Source: Pricia antarctica
GTDB lineage: Bacteria > Bacteroidota > Bacteroidia > Flavobacteriales > Flavobacteriaceae
Direction: 5' to 3'
Assembly (NCBI RefSeq): GCF_900101815.1
Contig: NZ_FNAO01000008.1
Location: 23,025-87,024 of the forward strand
Length of the DNA: 64,000 nucleotides
Below the pieces are notes generated by a model. The model worked only from the letters and a program-made list of their open reading frames with translations, searched no databases and was not told the DNA's origin. The position numbers and the translations under genes were made by a program. Each line of letters begins with the position of its first letter. The stretch's first letter is position 1. Of the stretch, positions 1 to 10,000 are shown one piece after another.

Positions 1-275
1 GAGTCGATGACGGTTCCGCCTAATGAATAAATTTCGTTGAGCACTTGCTTTAAAGTGGCCATGATTGCCTCATCACCGTCGACATCAAAGGTTTGCCAAG
101 TGCCAATGCCTACCACGGGCAATTTTTTGCCCGAACTGGGAATAACTCGTTGTCGTATGGTTTCGTTTTTCATAAATGAAAATAATGAAGGAGTAATGGC
201 CAGACCTACGCCCGAAAGCCCATAAAATTGTAAGATTTGCCTTCTGGAATAGTGCATCGCATTGAATTTTTTCAT
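1..275 (-). CDS. Aldo/keto reductase, Tat-like signal, truncated by window edge
   Basis: Only the first 91 codons are in the window; the frame is open to the left edge. Starting at the ATG at 275, the protein begins with a basic stretch containing SRRQILQFYG, a twin-arginine-like signal, followed by a short hydrophobic segment. It continues with KLPVVGIGTWQTFDV and GGTVIDS, the characteristic N-terminus of the aldo/keto reductase TIM barrel that precedes the NADPH-binding and catalytic residues. Members of this family reduce carbonyl compounds with NAD(P)H; the Tat-like signal suggests export of the folded protein to the periplasm. The substrate cannot be told from this fragment. The family call is fairly secure, and the Tat assignment is an inference from the RR motif. 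Confidence 0.75.
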   Translation of the reverse strand, partial: MKKFNAMHYSRRQILQFYGLSGVGLAITPSLFSFMKNETIRQRVIPSSGKKLPVVGIGTWQTFDVDGDEAIMATLKQVLNEIYSLGGTVID

Positions 276-422
276 TGACGGATATTAAAATAGGTATTTC
301 CTCTTAAAATCGGTGTTAAGAGTTTGAGAAATGGGTTTATTTGGGAATAGGTTTCCGTCCATCCGTGGCACCTCTCCTTACTTAGGTGTGACTTACATGA
401 ACGCCTGGTTCTGTCACGATAG

Positions 423-1031
423 CTATAGTTTGAAATAAGTACCCGGAAGTTTTTCAATAGTTACCTCAACGCCGCCTTTAAATTGGACATGGACCAACAC
501 ATGCTCCGTTAAGGGTTCTATCCGGGAAATATTTATCTGTTCAATAGACCCGTGGAGAAGTATACCTTGGGGAGAAGAAATGCCCGGTACCAACCTTTCA
601 TTTAACTCGGTTAGGTATGGCCCAATTAGCTCGTTTACGTTGATGGTGGCTCTATCCAATACTTTGCGATAGTACATTCGATTGGCCAGTATTTGCAAGG
701 TTTTGTTCAACAAAAAATTCTTGCTCTTGGCATCTATTTTAAAGTCGCCGACCGAGAGGATACCCGTATTAGTGTCATAAGTTAGGGAAGCATGGATACC
801 TAAGGTCACTTCTTTGGTTACTAAAATTTTACGTAAAATATGCATCTTTAGCACTAAAATGACATCGAATTCCGGCAAAGGGCTTGCTTCCAAGTTAGTA
901 TCCACTATTCTGCCTTCTTTGCGCTTGCCCGTACCGATTTCCATTCCGATAAGATTGCGGTCCGTAAGCTGCTGCAAGACCTCGTACGGAATTTTAATGG
1001 GGAGGGTCAGATTTATATTTGCGCTTTCCAT
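423..1031 (-). CDS. DUF4403-like hypothetical protein
   Basis: This 202-residue protein has no signal peptide and no membrane segment. It opens with SANINLTLPIKIPYEVLQQL, which resembles the repeat start of DUF4403 proteins, and shows alternating hydrophobic strands (DVILVLKMHIL, HVLVHVQFKGGVEVTIE) with a central amphipathic helix, as expected of a beta-rich lipid-binding-like fold. Full DUF4403 proteins are about twice this long, so this would be a half-length relative. No catalytic motif is visible. It lies about 150 bases upstream of the aldo/keto reductase on the same strand. The function is unknown and the family link rests on pattern resemblance only. Confidence 0.5.
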   Translation of the reverse strand: MESANINLTLPIKIPYEVLQQLTDRNLIGMEIGTGKRKEGRIVDTNLEASPLPEFDVILVLKMHILRKILVTKEVTLGIHASLTYDTNTGILSVGDFKIDAKSKNFLLNKTLQILANRMYYRKVLDRATINVNELIGPYLTELNERLVPGISSPQGILLHGSIEQINISRIEPLTEHVLVHVQFKGGVEVTIEKLPGTYFKL

Positions 1032-1676
1032 CTTTTAGATAGTTCGATTTCATGTAAAGATATAGGGATTTTAACCTTTTGACCTCCTCCCCTTAAACTG
1101 TCCTATTTTTAGGGAAGGCTACAGCCTTTTTGACAATCGGTACGAAATATAAGTGGAGTTGCGGCCACATAGAATTTATAATCGTTGGCCAAATCAGCAA
1201 GCCCGAAATACATTTATAAGAAATTATGAATACATTTGAGTAATATCATCTTAATTAATACTTTTTCTCCCTATTTGAAAGAAGACTATTCGAATTGTTC
1301 CCTTCATACAGTAACAGGCCTAAAAATGAACAATTTTTGGGGAAGGCTACAAGTTGACATATTTTTATAATAGACAAGTATTCATACGCAATGCTGTTTT
1401 GGCCTATAAGATATGTGTTACAATGAAAGATTCAGATGAATTTAAAGGATTAATTATAAAAAAAAATTAGATTTTGGAGTGAAATCCTACAGTCCATTTA
1501 ATTTCGACGAAAGCGAAAAAACGGTTAGGATCAACAAACCTGATACTAGCAAAATATAGACCGCGAGCCTCCTTAAATAGCGGACTACATATTTTGAGAG
1601 GTATGACCAAAGTTCAATTAAACGATTGTTCATTTTGTCGTCGATACCATGAACATCACAAAATTGGCACAACAGA
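1032..1676. other. Intergenic region with a 19-base direct repeat
   Basis: This gap separates two divergent genes. It is AT-rich. It holds an imperfect direct repeat, ATTTTTAGGGAAGGCTACA at 1105-1123 and the same with one mismatch at 1333-1351, each followed within a few bases by TTGAC. A TACATTTG box lies at 1231-1238 but no convincing gene follows it. A weak small reading frame on the minus strand is listed separately. Confidence 0.4.
1487..1633 (-). CDS. Possible 48-residue membrane peptide
   Basis: Starting at the ATG at 1633, this frame encodes a basic amphipathic segment (SKYVVRYLRR) followed by one hydrophobic stretch (LAVYILLVSGLLILTVFSL) and a short tail. This layout is typical of single-pass small membrane proteins. 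An in-frame upstream start at 1672 also exists. There is no homology I can name and no clear ribosome binding site, so it may be a chance frame in the spacer upstream of the divergent FAD protein. Confidence 0.25.
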   Translation of the reverse strand: MNNRLIELWSYLSKYVVRYLRRLAVYILLVSGLLILTVFSLSSKLNGL

Positions 1677-3485
1677 ATGAAAACAAAAAATATAGCGATT
1701 ATAGGTTCCGGTGCAACTGCCCTTTATCTGTTGAAGCATATCGGTGATAATATCAAGGTCCTTAAGGACCAGTTCAATCTTATAACGATATTCGAACGTA
1801 GCGACCATATGGGAATGGGAATGCCCTACAGCCCCGAGACCACCGACATCTTCAACCTTGCGAATATTTCGTCCGTGGAAATCCCGGAGCTACCGGAAAC
1901 CTTCGGTGACTGGTTGAGGGAACAGTCCACGGAAGAACTTGTTTCCCTTAACGTGACCGATTTTCCAATAGACGATGCGGAGGTTTACGGCCGATTGGCC
2001 CTTGGACGTTACCTGCACGAACAGTACCGGAATATCCTCCTAAAATTAAAGGAAGGGGGAATCCGTACACGTGAGGTACGGGGCGTCCATGTCTCCGATA
2101 TTGTCTACAACGGCGCCTCCAAGACAGTTACGATAGCTACCGACAGGGGTGAACATACCGATTTTCTAAAGGTCGTAATTGCGACCGGGCACCTGTGGAA
2201 CGAAGCGGACCGCCCGGACAAGGGGTATTTCGGTTCCCCATGGCCAATAAAAAAACTTCTGCCTGCCAAGGGCGGGACCCACAACTTCAAGGTCGGCACG
2301 TTGGGCGCGTCATTGAGTGCATTCGATGTGGCGACCTCGCTGGCACACCGACACGGTAGCTTCAGCAAAAACGGGAAGCGCCTCTCATTTAAGCTCAGGG
2401 AGGGTGCCGAAGGCTTCAAACTGGTCATGCATTCCTCTGAAGGCTGGTTGCCCCATTTACAGTATGAACAGATGGAGCCTATGCGCGAAATATATCGGCA
2501 CACCGATAAGGGCGCTTTATTGTCACTAGTGGATGAGAAAGGCTTTTTGAGTATTGAAACCTTTTTTGATAGGGTCTGCCGCCCCGCCTTATCGATAGCC
2601 TTGGAACGTGACGGAATGGGTACGATGGTCAATGAACTAAACTCGCCCAACTTCACGTTCAGGAATTTTGTGGAGATGATGGCGAAAGACCATGAATACA
2701 GCGATTCTTTCGAAGGGATGAAAAAGGAGATGTTCAAGGCGACGGATTCCGTGGAGAACAACAGACCTATACATTGGATGGAAACGCTTGACGATCTGAT
2801 GTACTGCTTGAACTTCCATGCCGAGCTACTGCCTGCGGAGGACCATTTGTTCTTCAAAAGCGAGGTCTCCCCGTTCTTGATGAACGTCATCGCCGCCCTC
2901 CCACTCCAGTCCGCCGATATCTTAATTGCGCTCCATGAAGCGGGGTGCATCGAGCTTATAACAGGAAAGGTCACTGTATTGGAAGGCAACGATACGGATA
3001 AAAGGACCTTTATAGAGGTCGAAAGCGTGGACGGCGAAACCACCGTTCTTGGGTATGATATGTTCATAAACTGCGCCGGCCAAAAAAGCATTGGGCTTGA
3101 CGACTTTCCGTTTCCGTCCCTTGTCCGGGATGGACATTTACGCAGGGCACGTGCTAAGATCAAAATGCCACAGGAATTGCAATCGGGTGGCAACGGGTCC
3201 GAAAGTCGCGACATAATCGAACAGGATGGCCAGGCGTACCTGGGTATAGGTGGTATCGATATAGATGCAGCCTACCGGATAATCGGCACCGACGGAGTAT
3301 CCAATGAGAGAATAATGGATATTACGTTCACCCATACCTCCGGTATCAGGCCCTATTCATATGGCCTGCAGGCGTGTAGTGCAACAAGCAAGATACTGGT
3401 AGCTTCATGGACGGCCCGGACCGAGGGCCAGTTCCAGGCCGATGTCGAGAACATGGCCACGCTTTTTAAGGATAACGGACTTTAA
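1677..3485 (+). CDS. FAD/NAD(P)-binding protein, YdhS-like (NAD_binding_9)
   Basis: The 602-residue protein begins with NIAIIGSGATALYLLKHI, a Rossmann dinucleotide-binding motif (GxGxxA) that starts at residue 10. A further pattern, VVIATGH near residue 168, matches the ATG motif of flavoprotein oxidoreductases. The stretch MGMGMPYSPETTDIFNLAN is characteristic of the FAD-NAD(P)-binding (NAD_binding_9) family that includes E. coli YdhS and is distantly related to lysine/ornithine N-hydroxylases. There is no signal peptide, so the protein is probably cytoplasmic. It stands alone, with no biosynthetic partner next to it, and the substrate is unknown. The long antisense frame over 2105-3214 is a shadow. 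Confidence 0.8.
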   Translation: MKTKNIAIIGSGATALYLLKHIGDNIKVLKDQFNLITIFERSDHMGMGMPYSPETTDIFNLANISSVEIPELPETFGDWLREQSTEELVSLNVTDFPIDDAEVYGRLALGRYLHEQYRNILLKLKEGGIRTREVRGVHVSDIVYNGASKTVTIATDRGEHTDFLKVVIATGHLWNEADRPDKGYFGSPWPIKKLLPAKGGTHNFKVGTLGASLSAFDVATSLAHRHGSFSKNGKRLSFKLREGAEGFKLVMHSSEGWLPHLQYEQMEPMREIYRHTDKGALLSLVDEKGFLSIETFFDRVCRPALSIALERDGMGTMVNELNSPNFTFRNFVEMMAKDHEYSDSFEGMKKEMFKATDSVENNRPIHWMETLDDLMYCLNFHAELLPAEDHLFFKSEVSPFLMNVIAALPLQSADILIALHEAGCIELITGKVTVLEGNDTDKRTFIEVESVDGETTVLGYDMFINCAGQKSIGLDDFPFPSLVRDGHLRRARAKIKMPQELQSGGNGSESRDIIEQDGQAYLGIGGIDIDAAYRIIGTDGVSNERIMDITFTHTSGIRPYSYGLQACSATSKILVASWTARTEGQFQADVENMATLFKDNGL

Positions 3486-4032
3486 ACCGACAATTTTGGC
3501 AACAGAGGTCACGCATTTATTCGCGTACCCGCTCAAATCATCGATGGCAAAACTCAGGAGCCCCTACGGATTGCCCATTACTTTCGGGTTGGACCTTGTC
3601 CCCATCGGCCACGGTGTCCTGAACGTAGTTGACCAGATTGAGTATTCTGATTAAGGTCTAAATGGAAAAGAAATCCGCAATGGAACCCTTGGACTAAATC
3701 GCCCTTCGTCGATAAACCTTCCGTTGAAAAGTATTGGTTCATAATTCAAAGTTTTAGTATCCCATTCGGTGATTTTCTATTTTCCGAGAAAGAGTCACAT
3801 TCTGAATATAAATTTTGGGTTCTAATCTACCTAACTTACCTTTAGATAAATAGACAATTGTAGGAGTGGTAGGGTGTCATGTATAGTTGGTATGATTACA
3901 TGATATTTTCTCCAATGATTTACGGTAATCTTATCAAAGACTTGCTGGAAGACCTATTTTAGATTTTAATTAGAATACATGTATCATAGACATCTTAGGA
4001 ACCAAGGAAATAAGAAAAAATTCAAATAAACC
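3486..4032. other. Intergenic region, possible decayed coding remnant
   Basis: The gap holds no credible complete gene. Bases 3490-3655 read on the minus strand as a 39-codon open stretch containing NLVNYVQDTVADGDKVQPE, which looks protein-like but has no start codon and ends abruptly, so it may be a gene relic. The rest is AT-rich and featureless to me. Confidence 0.3.
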
Positions 4033-4449
4033 ATGAAGAAATATCCATCGAAAATTGGTTTCGGTCTCGTGTGTTTTATACTTGCCGTAGTGGTTGGAAG
4101 CACTATTCCGTTGATTTCGCCACCCATATGGATAGGGCTGATTGTCAACGTACTTTTATTGGTTTTTATAGCCCATTTGTTCAAGACCACCTATTACGTA
4201 ATTGATGGAAATTCTTTAATTATCAAATCAAGCTTTCTAGTTAATAAGAAAATCGATATTAACAGAATCAGGAAAATATCTGAAACCAATAATCCCCTCA
4301 GCGCTCCGGCTGCTTCTTTAGATAGACTTGAGATTGCGTACGATAGACATGGCAGCATTTTGATTTCCCCAAAAGATAAATCAGGTTTAATAAATCATAT
4401 TACACGACTAAACCCCCAGATTGAAGTTCAATACAAATATAGAAAATAG
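4033..4449 (+). CDS. Small membrane protein with bacterial PH domain
   Basis: This 138-residue protein has two hydrophobic segments at about residues 9-28 and 33-49, followed by a soluble region. That region includes TTYYVIDGNSLIIKSSFLV and IDINRIRKISE, then LDRLEIAYDRHGSILISPKD, the strand pattern of the bacterial PH-like (bPH/SunI-type) domain. In SunI-like proteins the domain gives lantibiotic immunity, but most members have no known role. The ATG follows an A-rich stretch rather than a Shine-Dalgarno sequence, as is usual here. It has no operon partner. The fold is likely; the function is unknown. Confidence 0.7.
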   Translation: MKKYPSKIGFGLVCFILAVVVGSTIPLISPPIWIGLIVNVLLLVFIAHLFKTTYYVIDGNSLIIKSSFLVNKKIDINRIRKISETNNPLSAPAASLDRLEIAYDRHGSILISPKDKSGLINHITRLNPQIEVQYKYRK

Positions 4450-5010
4450 TGGCAAAGTTCAAATAAACGATGGCATTTGACCTGAAATAGCCTTGAGAAA
4501 CCTTCCTTGATATTAAAAGTCACCTACGTGGTACATAAGACCAACAACCTCCGAAAGCCCCTTAATATAAGCATCTCATAAGCTAGGTTCTAGCCCTTCG
4601 GTTATATTCCGGCAGAGTAGCCTAAAGCAAAACCCGGATAAGGCCTCCTGCATTTCCTTGTAGGAAGGTCGTCTATTCTCTCCCGGCTAGTTCCCGTCGA
4701 ATGCCCTCCAGTTCGGCCCCATCCCTCCGAAAATCCCTATATATTGGAGCTATAGGTTCTAGACCCTCCACAGGGTACTAGTGACAGTGTACTGCAATGC
4801 AAACGATACATGAGGCATATTGGTAAAAATCAAAAAAGGCTGGCATGTTTCGAAGAGGTACAAAATAGGTTCCTGAAGGCCAGAATTTTCAAGGCAAAGT
4901 TGAAGTTCTTAGATTAATATTGCCTTATATTTGAACCGATAAGGTCAAAAGGATCGAAATGATATCTGCCCTGTTTGTCTAAGGGTTGGATATTCCAAAA
5001 AAGGATAAAA
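4450..5010. other. Spacer around the gene remnant
   Basis: Apart from the frameshifted minus-strand remnant, this gap holds a plus-strand frame at 4810-4917 (34 codons, basic, ending in FKAKLKFLD) that could be another relic. There is no intact gene, repeat or RNA that I can recognise. Confidence 0.35.
4576..4777 (-). pseudogene. Frameshifted remnant of an unidentified gene
   Basis: Two neighbouring minus-strand frames read as coherent protein. Frame A (4777-4676) gives YPVEGLEPIAPIYRDFRRDG and continues ELEGIRRELAG before a stop at 4675-4673. Frame B (4686-4576), shifted by one base, picks up with GENRRPSYKEMQEALSGFCF and ends with a stop at 4578-4576. Joining them at about 4680 restores one continuous chain of about 65 residues. 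Frame A is closed upstream by a stop at 4780-4778, so the 5' end is also damaged. I do not recognise the family. The pattern is what a gene decaying by a one-base indel would leave, though chance cannot be excluded. Confidence 0.4.
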
Positions 5011-6150
5011 ATGAAGGATGTCAAAATACAAAAACCAGACCGATTTTTATCGTTGGATGTATTCCGGGGCTTGACCATCTGCCTAATGATTTTGGTTAAC
5101 TCACCAGGTACGGGAGCCGAAATTTATCCCTATTTGGCCCATGCCCAATGGTTCGGTTTTACCTTGGCTGATCTGGTGTTCCCTTCCTTTCTTTTTGCGA
5201 TGGGCAATGCCATGAGCTTTTCGATGGGCAGGTTAAGGAGTGCACCTTCCAATGAATTTTGGAAAAAGGTACTTAAACGAACCACTTTGATTTTTTTATT
5301 GGGGTTCTTGATGTACTGGTTTCCTTTTTTCCAGCAGGGAGCGGAAGGTTGGGAGCTAAAGCCCTTTTCAGAGACCCGGATCATGGGCGTTTTGCAACGC
5401 ATCGCGCTCTGCTATTTTATAGCTGCCGTACTCTTCTACTACTTATCGGAAAAGAAGGTTCTGATTATCTCGGCCATTATTTTATTGGGGTATTGGGCCA
5501 TTCTCTATGCTTTTGGAGTGCCAGGGCAAGAACTGGCTATGGCAACTAACGCCGGTACCTTGCTCGATTTCCATGTTTTGGGTGACGGCCATATTTACAA
5601 AGGCGATGCCATACCCTTCGATCCAGAGGGAATTTTGAGTACGTTACCTGCCGTCATAAATGTCGTTGGCGGATTCTTGGCGGGCACCTTCATCCAAAGA
5701 AAAGGGAAATCTTTTGAAGGAATCGCCAAGTTAATGATTGCCGGGGGCCTTTTGACCGTTCTGGCATTATGGTGGGATTTGATTTTTCCTATTGGGAAAA
5801 AACTATGGACGAGCCCTTTTTCCCTCTATACCATTGGAATAGACCTATTGGTGATGGGAGCTCTTATCTATTTCATAGAAATGAAAAAGCAGCGTTTCGG
5901 CATACGGTTCTTTACTATTTTCGGGAAAAATCCGTTGGTAATCTATCTCTTCTCGGAACTGTTTTACATCTCTCTTCGTACAATTCAGGTAGGTAACGGC
6001 AAGGATGCATTTGAATGGGTAAGTGAGGTAATTTTCCAAAGTATATTTCCGGGCAGTTTCGGGGCTTTTATTACCGGCATTGTCTTTATGCTCGTGTGCT
6101 GGGCCCTGGGTTGGTGGATGGATAAAAACCGTATCTACATCAGACTTTAA
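5011..6150 (+). CDS. HGSNAT/NagX-like membrane acyltransferase (DUF5009)
   Basis: The ATG at 5011, preceded by AAAAAAGGATAAAA, gives a 379-residue protein; an in-frame TTG at 4975 is a less likely start. It begins RFLSLDVFRGLTICLMILVN and continues with HAQWFGFTLADLVFPSFLF, the signature of heparan-alpha-glucosaminide N-acetyltransferase relatives, which use a membrane-embedded histidine to pass an acyl group from cytoplasmic acyl-CoA to an amino sugar outside. About ten hydrophobic segments follow, ending with a WALGWWMDKNRIYIRL tail near the C-terminus. Bacterial relatives are often annotated NagX or DUF5009 and sit in glycan-use regions. The GH30 enzyme a few kilobases downstream fits such a setting. 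The family is secure, the substrate is not. Confidence 0.85.
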   Translation: MKDVKIQKPDRFLSLDVFRGLTICLMILVNSPGTGAEIYPYLAHAQWFGFTLADLVFPSFLFAMGNAMSFSMGRLRSAPSNEFWKKVLKRTTLIFLLGFLMYWFPFFQQGAEGWELKPFSETRIMGVLQRIALCYFIAAVLFYYLSEKKVLIISAIILLGYWAILYAFGVPGQELAMATNAGTLLDFHVLGDGHIYKGDAIPFDPEGILSTLPAVINVVGGFLAGTFIQRKGKSFEGIAKLMIAGGLLTVLALWWDLIFPIGKKLWTSPFSLYTIGIDLLVMGALIYFIEMKKQRFGIRFFTIFGKNPLVIYLFSELFYISLRTIQVGNGKDAFEWVSEVIFQSIFPGSFGAFITGIVFMLVCWALGWWMDKNRIYIRL

Positions 6151-6277
6151 TCCATCAAGTTTACTATCATTGTAGGAAATTTACCCTGAATCTCGGACTG
6201 CATCGTCTCCCAATAGGTAACACATAAGGTGTTTGGAAAACGCCTTTTGGGAGGCCGATGAACTCAAATACCAAAAT

Positions 6278-6565
6278 ATGATAAAAAAGAGCAGTGTTTT
6301 GATTATTGTAATGCTAATTAGTATTGGTTTTGGTGTTGGTATATACCTACAGGATGTAAAACACCAAGAAAGCACAACTGCGTACCGACAAGCGAACAGA
6401 TACAATATACAAAGATTCAAGGCTGTTGAAAGATTTACGCATCAAATGAATTCGGATAACTGGCGGACTATGCAAGACAGTATTTATAAGCAATTGGACA
6501 CCTTGATAATTCTGCGGTTTAGAAAAGAAATGGATAGTTTGAATGATCTTCAGAAAAAACCCTAG
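6278..6565 (+). CDS. Small membrane-anchored hypothetical protein
   Basis: From the ATG at 6278 the protein has 95 residues: a basic start (MIKKSS), one hydrophobic anchor (VLIIVMLISIGFGVGIYL), and a polar helical tail rich in K, R, D and Q. The N-terminus is probably inside and the tail periplasmic. A start further upstream at 6233 is possible but would place a polar stretch before the anchor. I do not recognise a family, and it has no clear operon partner. Confidence 0.45.
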   Translation: MIKKSSVLIIVMLISIGFGVGIYLQDVKHQESTTAYRQANRYNIQRFKAVERFTHQMNSDNWRTMQDSIYKQLDTLIILRFRKEMDSLNDLQKKP

Positions 6566-7094
6566 CGACAGAACTGTACACATTTAAAACTGTAAAGTAG
6601 GTTTGCACCGACTTCAAAAACATTAGAACGCCCTTGTTCACTCCTTGATTTTCTAGGTCAACTTCCCCGTTTTTCGTTAAGCGCACACTGACTGCCCTTT
6701 GAACTAACAAGCACGACCTTGAACGACAAGTTTACCATAAAAATGGGATTCTTTCCACCTTTGTATCAAACAAAACGGTATGAAAATTTTACTAGTCCAT
6801 ATTAAAAGAGAGTTTACTAAAGAAAACCTGATTGCCGCGATGAGCTGTTTGGTGCTCTCCCTATCCATCTTCTTTATTATGAAGGTCATGGGACGCTAAC
6901 TTTAGAAATTGACAATCGGCCGACGATAGGCCAACCACGATCCTACCGCGGATGAAGATCAGAAAGTCCATATGGATTGCCGAGGCTGCATAGGCTACTT
7001 TAGTTTCGTAAATTTATAACCGACCATTCCAATTTTTCCGTATATTTATTCAACTTCCCCCGGTTATATTTTATTGCAACCTAAAACCAACCTT
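6566..7094. other. Intergenic region with one possible micro-ORF
   Basis: This AT-rich gap lies upstream of the patatin-like gene. It contains CACCTTTG at about 6759-6766, close to the flavobacterial -7 box TAnnTTTG, just before the micro-ORF at 6780-6899. I see no RNA gene or repeat in it. Confidence 0.35.
6780..6899 (+). CDS. Possible 39-residue membrane peptide
   Basis: The frame from ATG 6780 encodes a basic amphipathic start (MKILLVHIKREFTKENL) and one hydrophobic helix (AAMSCLVLSLSIFFIMKV). A near-consensus promoter box (CACCTTTG) ends about 14 bases upstream. The peptide resembles the N-terminus of an ABC-type permease, so it could be either a genuine micro-protein or a truncated remnant. 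Confidence 0.3.
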   Translation: MKILLVHIKREFTKENLIAAMSCLVLSLSIFFIMKVMGR

Positions 7095-10000
7095 ATGCTC
7101 TCTAGATGGTTCAACCAAGGGACGAATTCTCTTATCGCCGGATGGATTCTCATCACATTATCAATTCTTGTTTGCAACGGATTCTTTTGGATCAATGATT
7201 ATATATCTTCCCCGCAACACGGTCTATTCGATAATTTCAATGAAGTTTCAGAAGTAATTCGATCGAAAAATGTCCTGTGGTATCGGCTCTATTTTCTGCT
7301 CGATTTCTTTTGGGGCCTTTACCTTCTAATCATTATTGGCAGTGTTGTTAAAGACGATAACGGGATACCCCTGTTGAACTATAAAGAGTATATCAGTACA
7401 ACGGCGTCGACGCTCTATGTTGTTTTTGCCTCTGTGGCTTTCCTGTTCGATTGTATTGAAGGTATTTGCTATCTGTTCTATTGGGGCAAGTTTCTAGAGG
7501 CTATATATTTCATCAAAATGCTATCTTATTCAGTTTGCCTGTCCTTTTTAGTGTATTGGTTATTGAAAACGCAAGTATTGCGCTACTTTAAGGCGTTCTT
7601 ACGCTTTGTCTGGACTTCGCTATTCAGTATTCTATTTCTGGTCGTCATCTATTTATTGATAACCATAATGCCCCAGGGTGGCACTATCATCGTAGACCTG
7701 TTCTATAATCCGTGGAATATTCTACTCTTGTTTTTCTTACTTGCCTTTCTTGCCATTATGATCTCGCACTATCCCATTTACGCCGATATCTGGATGAATG
7801 GCGACAATACCTGTGTACATCTTGAGATGGACAAGAAAATCCGATTTCATGGGTTTGGAATTATCTACTATAAAGGGGTCGGGGCAACTAATGCCGAGAA
7901 TCGGTCTTTCAACAATGTTATTGTACAGGCCATGCGAAGAAGCCTTGGCATCATGCTCTACCTAGCCCTTTTCAATATCCTGTTAGGTGTTATTTCACAG
8001 TTTTTCGAGGTGCAGTTCGATGTCTTGACGCTCACCATTTTTATTTTGGTAGCGACCCTCTTCCTATATTATTTGGAGGGTAAGAAATATGACGATTGGA
8101 AAGTTACGTTAGCTAAAACGGATATCCCGGCAGCCATCAAAAAACAAACGGTGGAAAAGATCGTATACTATGTAAAATGGTTTCCCAGATATTTTCTCAT
8201 CTGTACATTCCTTGTGGTGATAACCACTTTATGCGCCTATTTCCTAAACTGGAATCGGTGGACAATCATTCTATTTCTATTGACTTTGGGTTTTCAGATG
8301 TTCCTATATATCATGTTCAAAATTGCCAGATCCTATTTTAAATACGTATACCGGTCTGAATTCATGGTAAAAGAGCATGAAGAAATGTACGACCCAAATA
8401 CCCTCGCCTTTTTTAAAACTTACGATGCCGATCAATCTAGGGGCGAAACCCGATTAGGTAGGTTTATGGCAATGCTTAGTCATAACGTGAGGTATTTGAG
8501 ACTTATGCAGATAAGTGGTCTCATCTCGCTTGTAGCCCTAGTTTTAGCCAATTCGTTTTTTGAGGTGGCCACCTTTTTTAACCCTTTGGTCATTATATTA
8601 CTTTACATTATATTTTTTTATTCCTTGTTCGTTATTATTTTCAAACACCTACTCTATTACCACCGCCGCCCACAAAGCACCTATAAGCATCGCAATTTTT
8701 TTAAGTACGGCATACCCTTGGTTTTCTTTTTTCTTGTAGGATGGATGGTTTTTACAGCAATGTTCAACAACGATCTGCACCAACTGAGCTTGGTCGATCG
8801 TGAACTTCCCGAACCACTTTCGTATGAATCTTTTCTCGCTTCGATGACGAAAAAGAGTAACAACGGAAAGGCCGAAAATTACTTTTTGGTGGGGTCGTAT
8901 GGCGGAGGGTTGAAAGCCAATCTCTGGAACCTATTGTTGCTTCATCGACTGGAAATTGCCTCTGACAAGGAATTCTTTAACCGGACACTCGTTATGTCGG
9001 GAGTTTCCGGGGGCGCAGTGGGCATTGGCAATTTTGCATCCCTTCTATATGAGCAAAAGGATAGTGCTTCCATTGCAAGGCAAATTGAAAAGATAGGAAG
9101 ATCCAATGTGCTGTCGAACGAACTGACCTACTTATTGGGTCGAGATCTGGTTCGGGAATATTTGCCCTTTTGGAGTTACGCGGGCAGGGACCGTTCGTAC
9201 AAGAGTATGCAACAGCATGCCAAAAACACGGGGATGAAAACCTACAATACCATTGCCTTTGATGAGTATTGGAGAAAAATCTACGATAGCAGGGCAGGTA
9301 CTTTTCCGGCTTTGATCATCAATACCACGGCGGTAGGCGGCCAACAGGGGCTAGCCACCTCGGTACAATTTCCGGAAAATACGTTCGCAGGTGCAAAAAT
9401 CATCAATGAGTTCACTGGTGATCTAAGTAATAAGACGCTCACCTATTTCGGCGCTATCTCCACTACCAATCGATTTCCCTTTTTCAGTCCTACGGCCAAA
9501 ATTCCGAACAAGGGGAGTTATTTGGACGGCGGCTACTTTGACAACTCCGGGATGTTAAGTACGCTGGAAGTCTTTGATGCCGCTATCCGGGATACCACGC
9601 AAGACTTTGCATCCAAAATCAATCCTGTTTTTATCAATATTATTAATTCCGAGGATTTTTATATCGCCCAAAAGATAAAGGAATATGGCCTAAAGCCTAA
9701 GAGCATCAACGACGTCAGTGAAATCGGCTCAATTATCGGAACGGTCGCCTCTATTGATAAATTCCCAAGATTTGTGCTTGAAAAAATACGAGCAAGGGGC
9801 TATGCCGTCGAACTGATAATGATGCCGCATAAGCTTAGCTATGAAAAAATTAAGCAGTCCCTTAACGGGGAAATAGCCAAACCTTTGGAATTAATGGAAA
9901 AAATAGCCTTGCACAATGACTCCATTGATGCGGCCCTTCGCGATTATAAGAACTACGACCTAGAAAAGTGGGGCGTAATACAGCCCCCTTTAGCTAGATT

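Noticed and set aside
2105..3214. 369-residue minus-strand frame opposite the FAD protein
   Set aside because: The plus strand has a clear Rossmann motif and family signature over the same bases; the antisense product is low-complexity Ser/Pro-rich and recognisable as a shadow.
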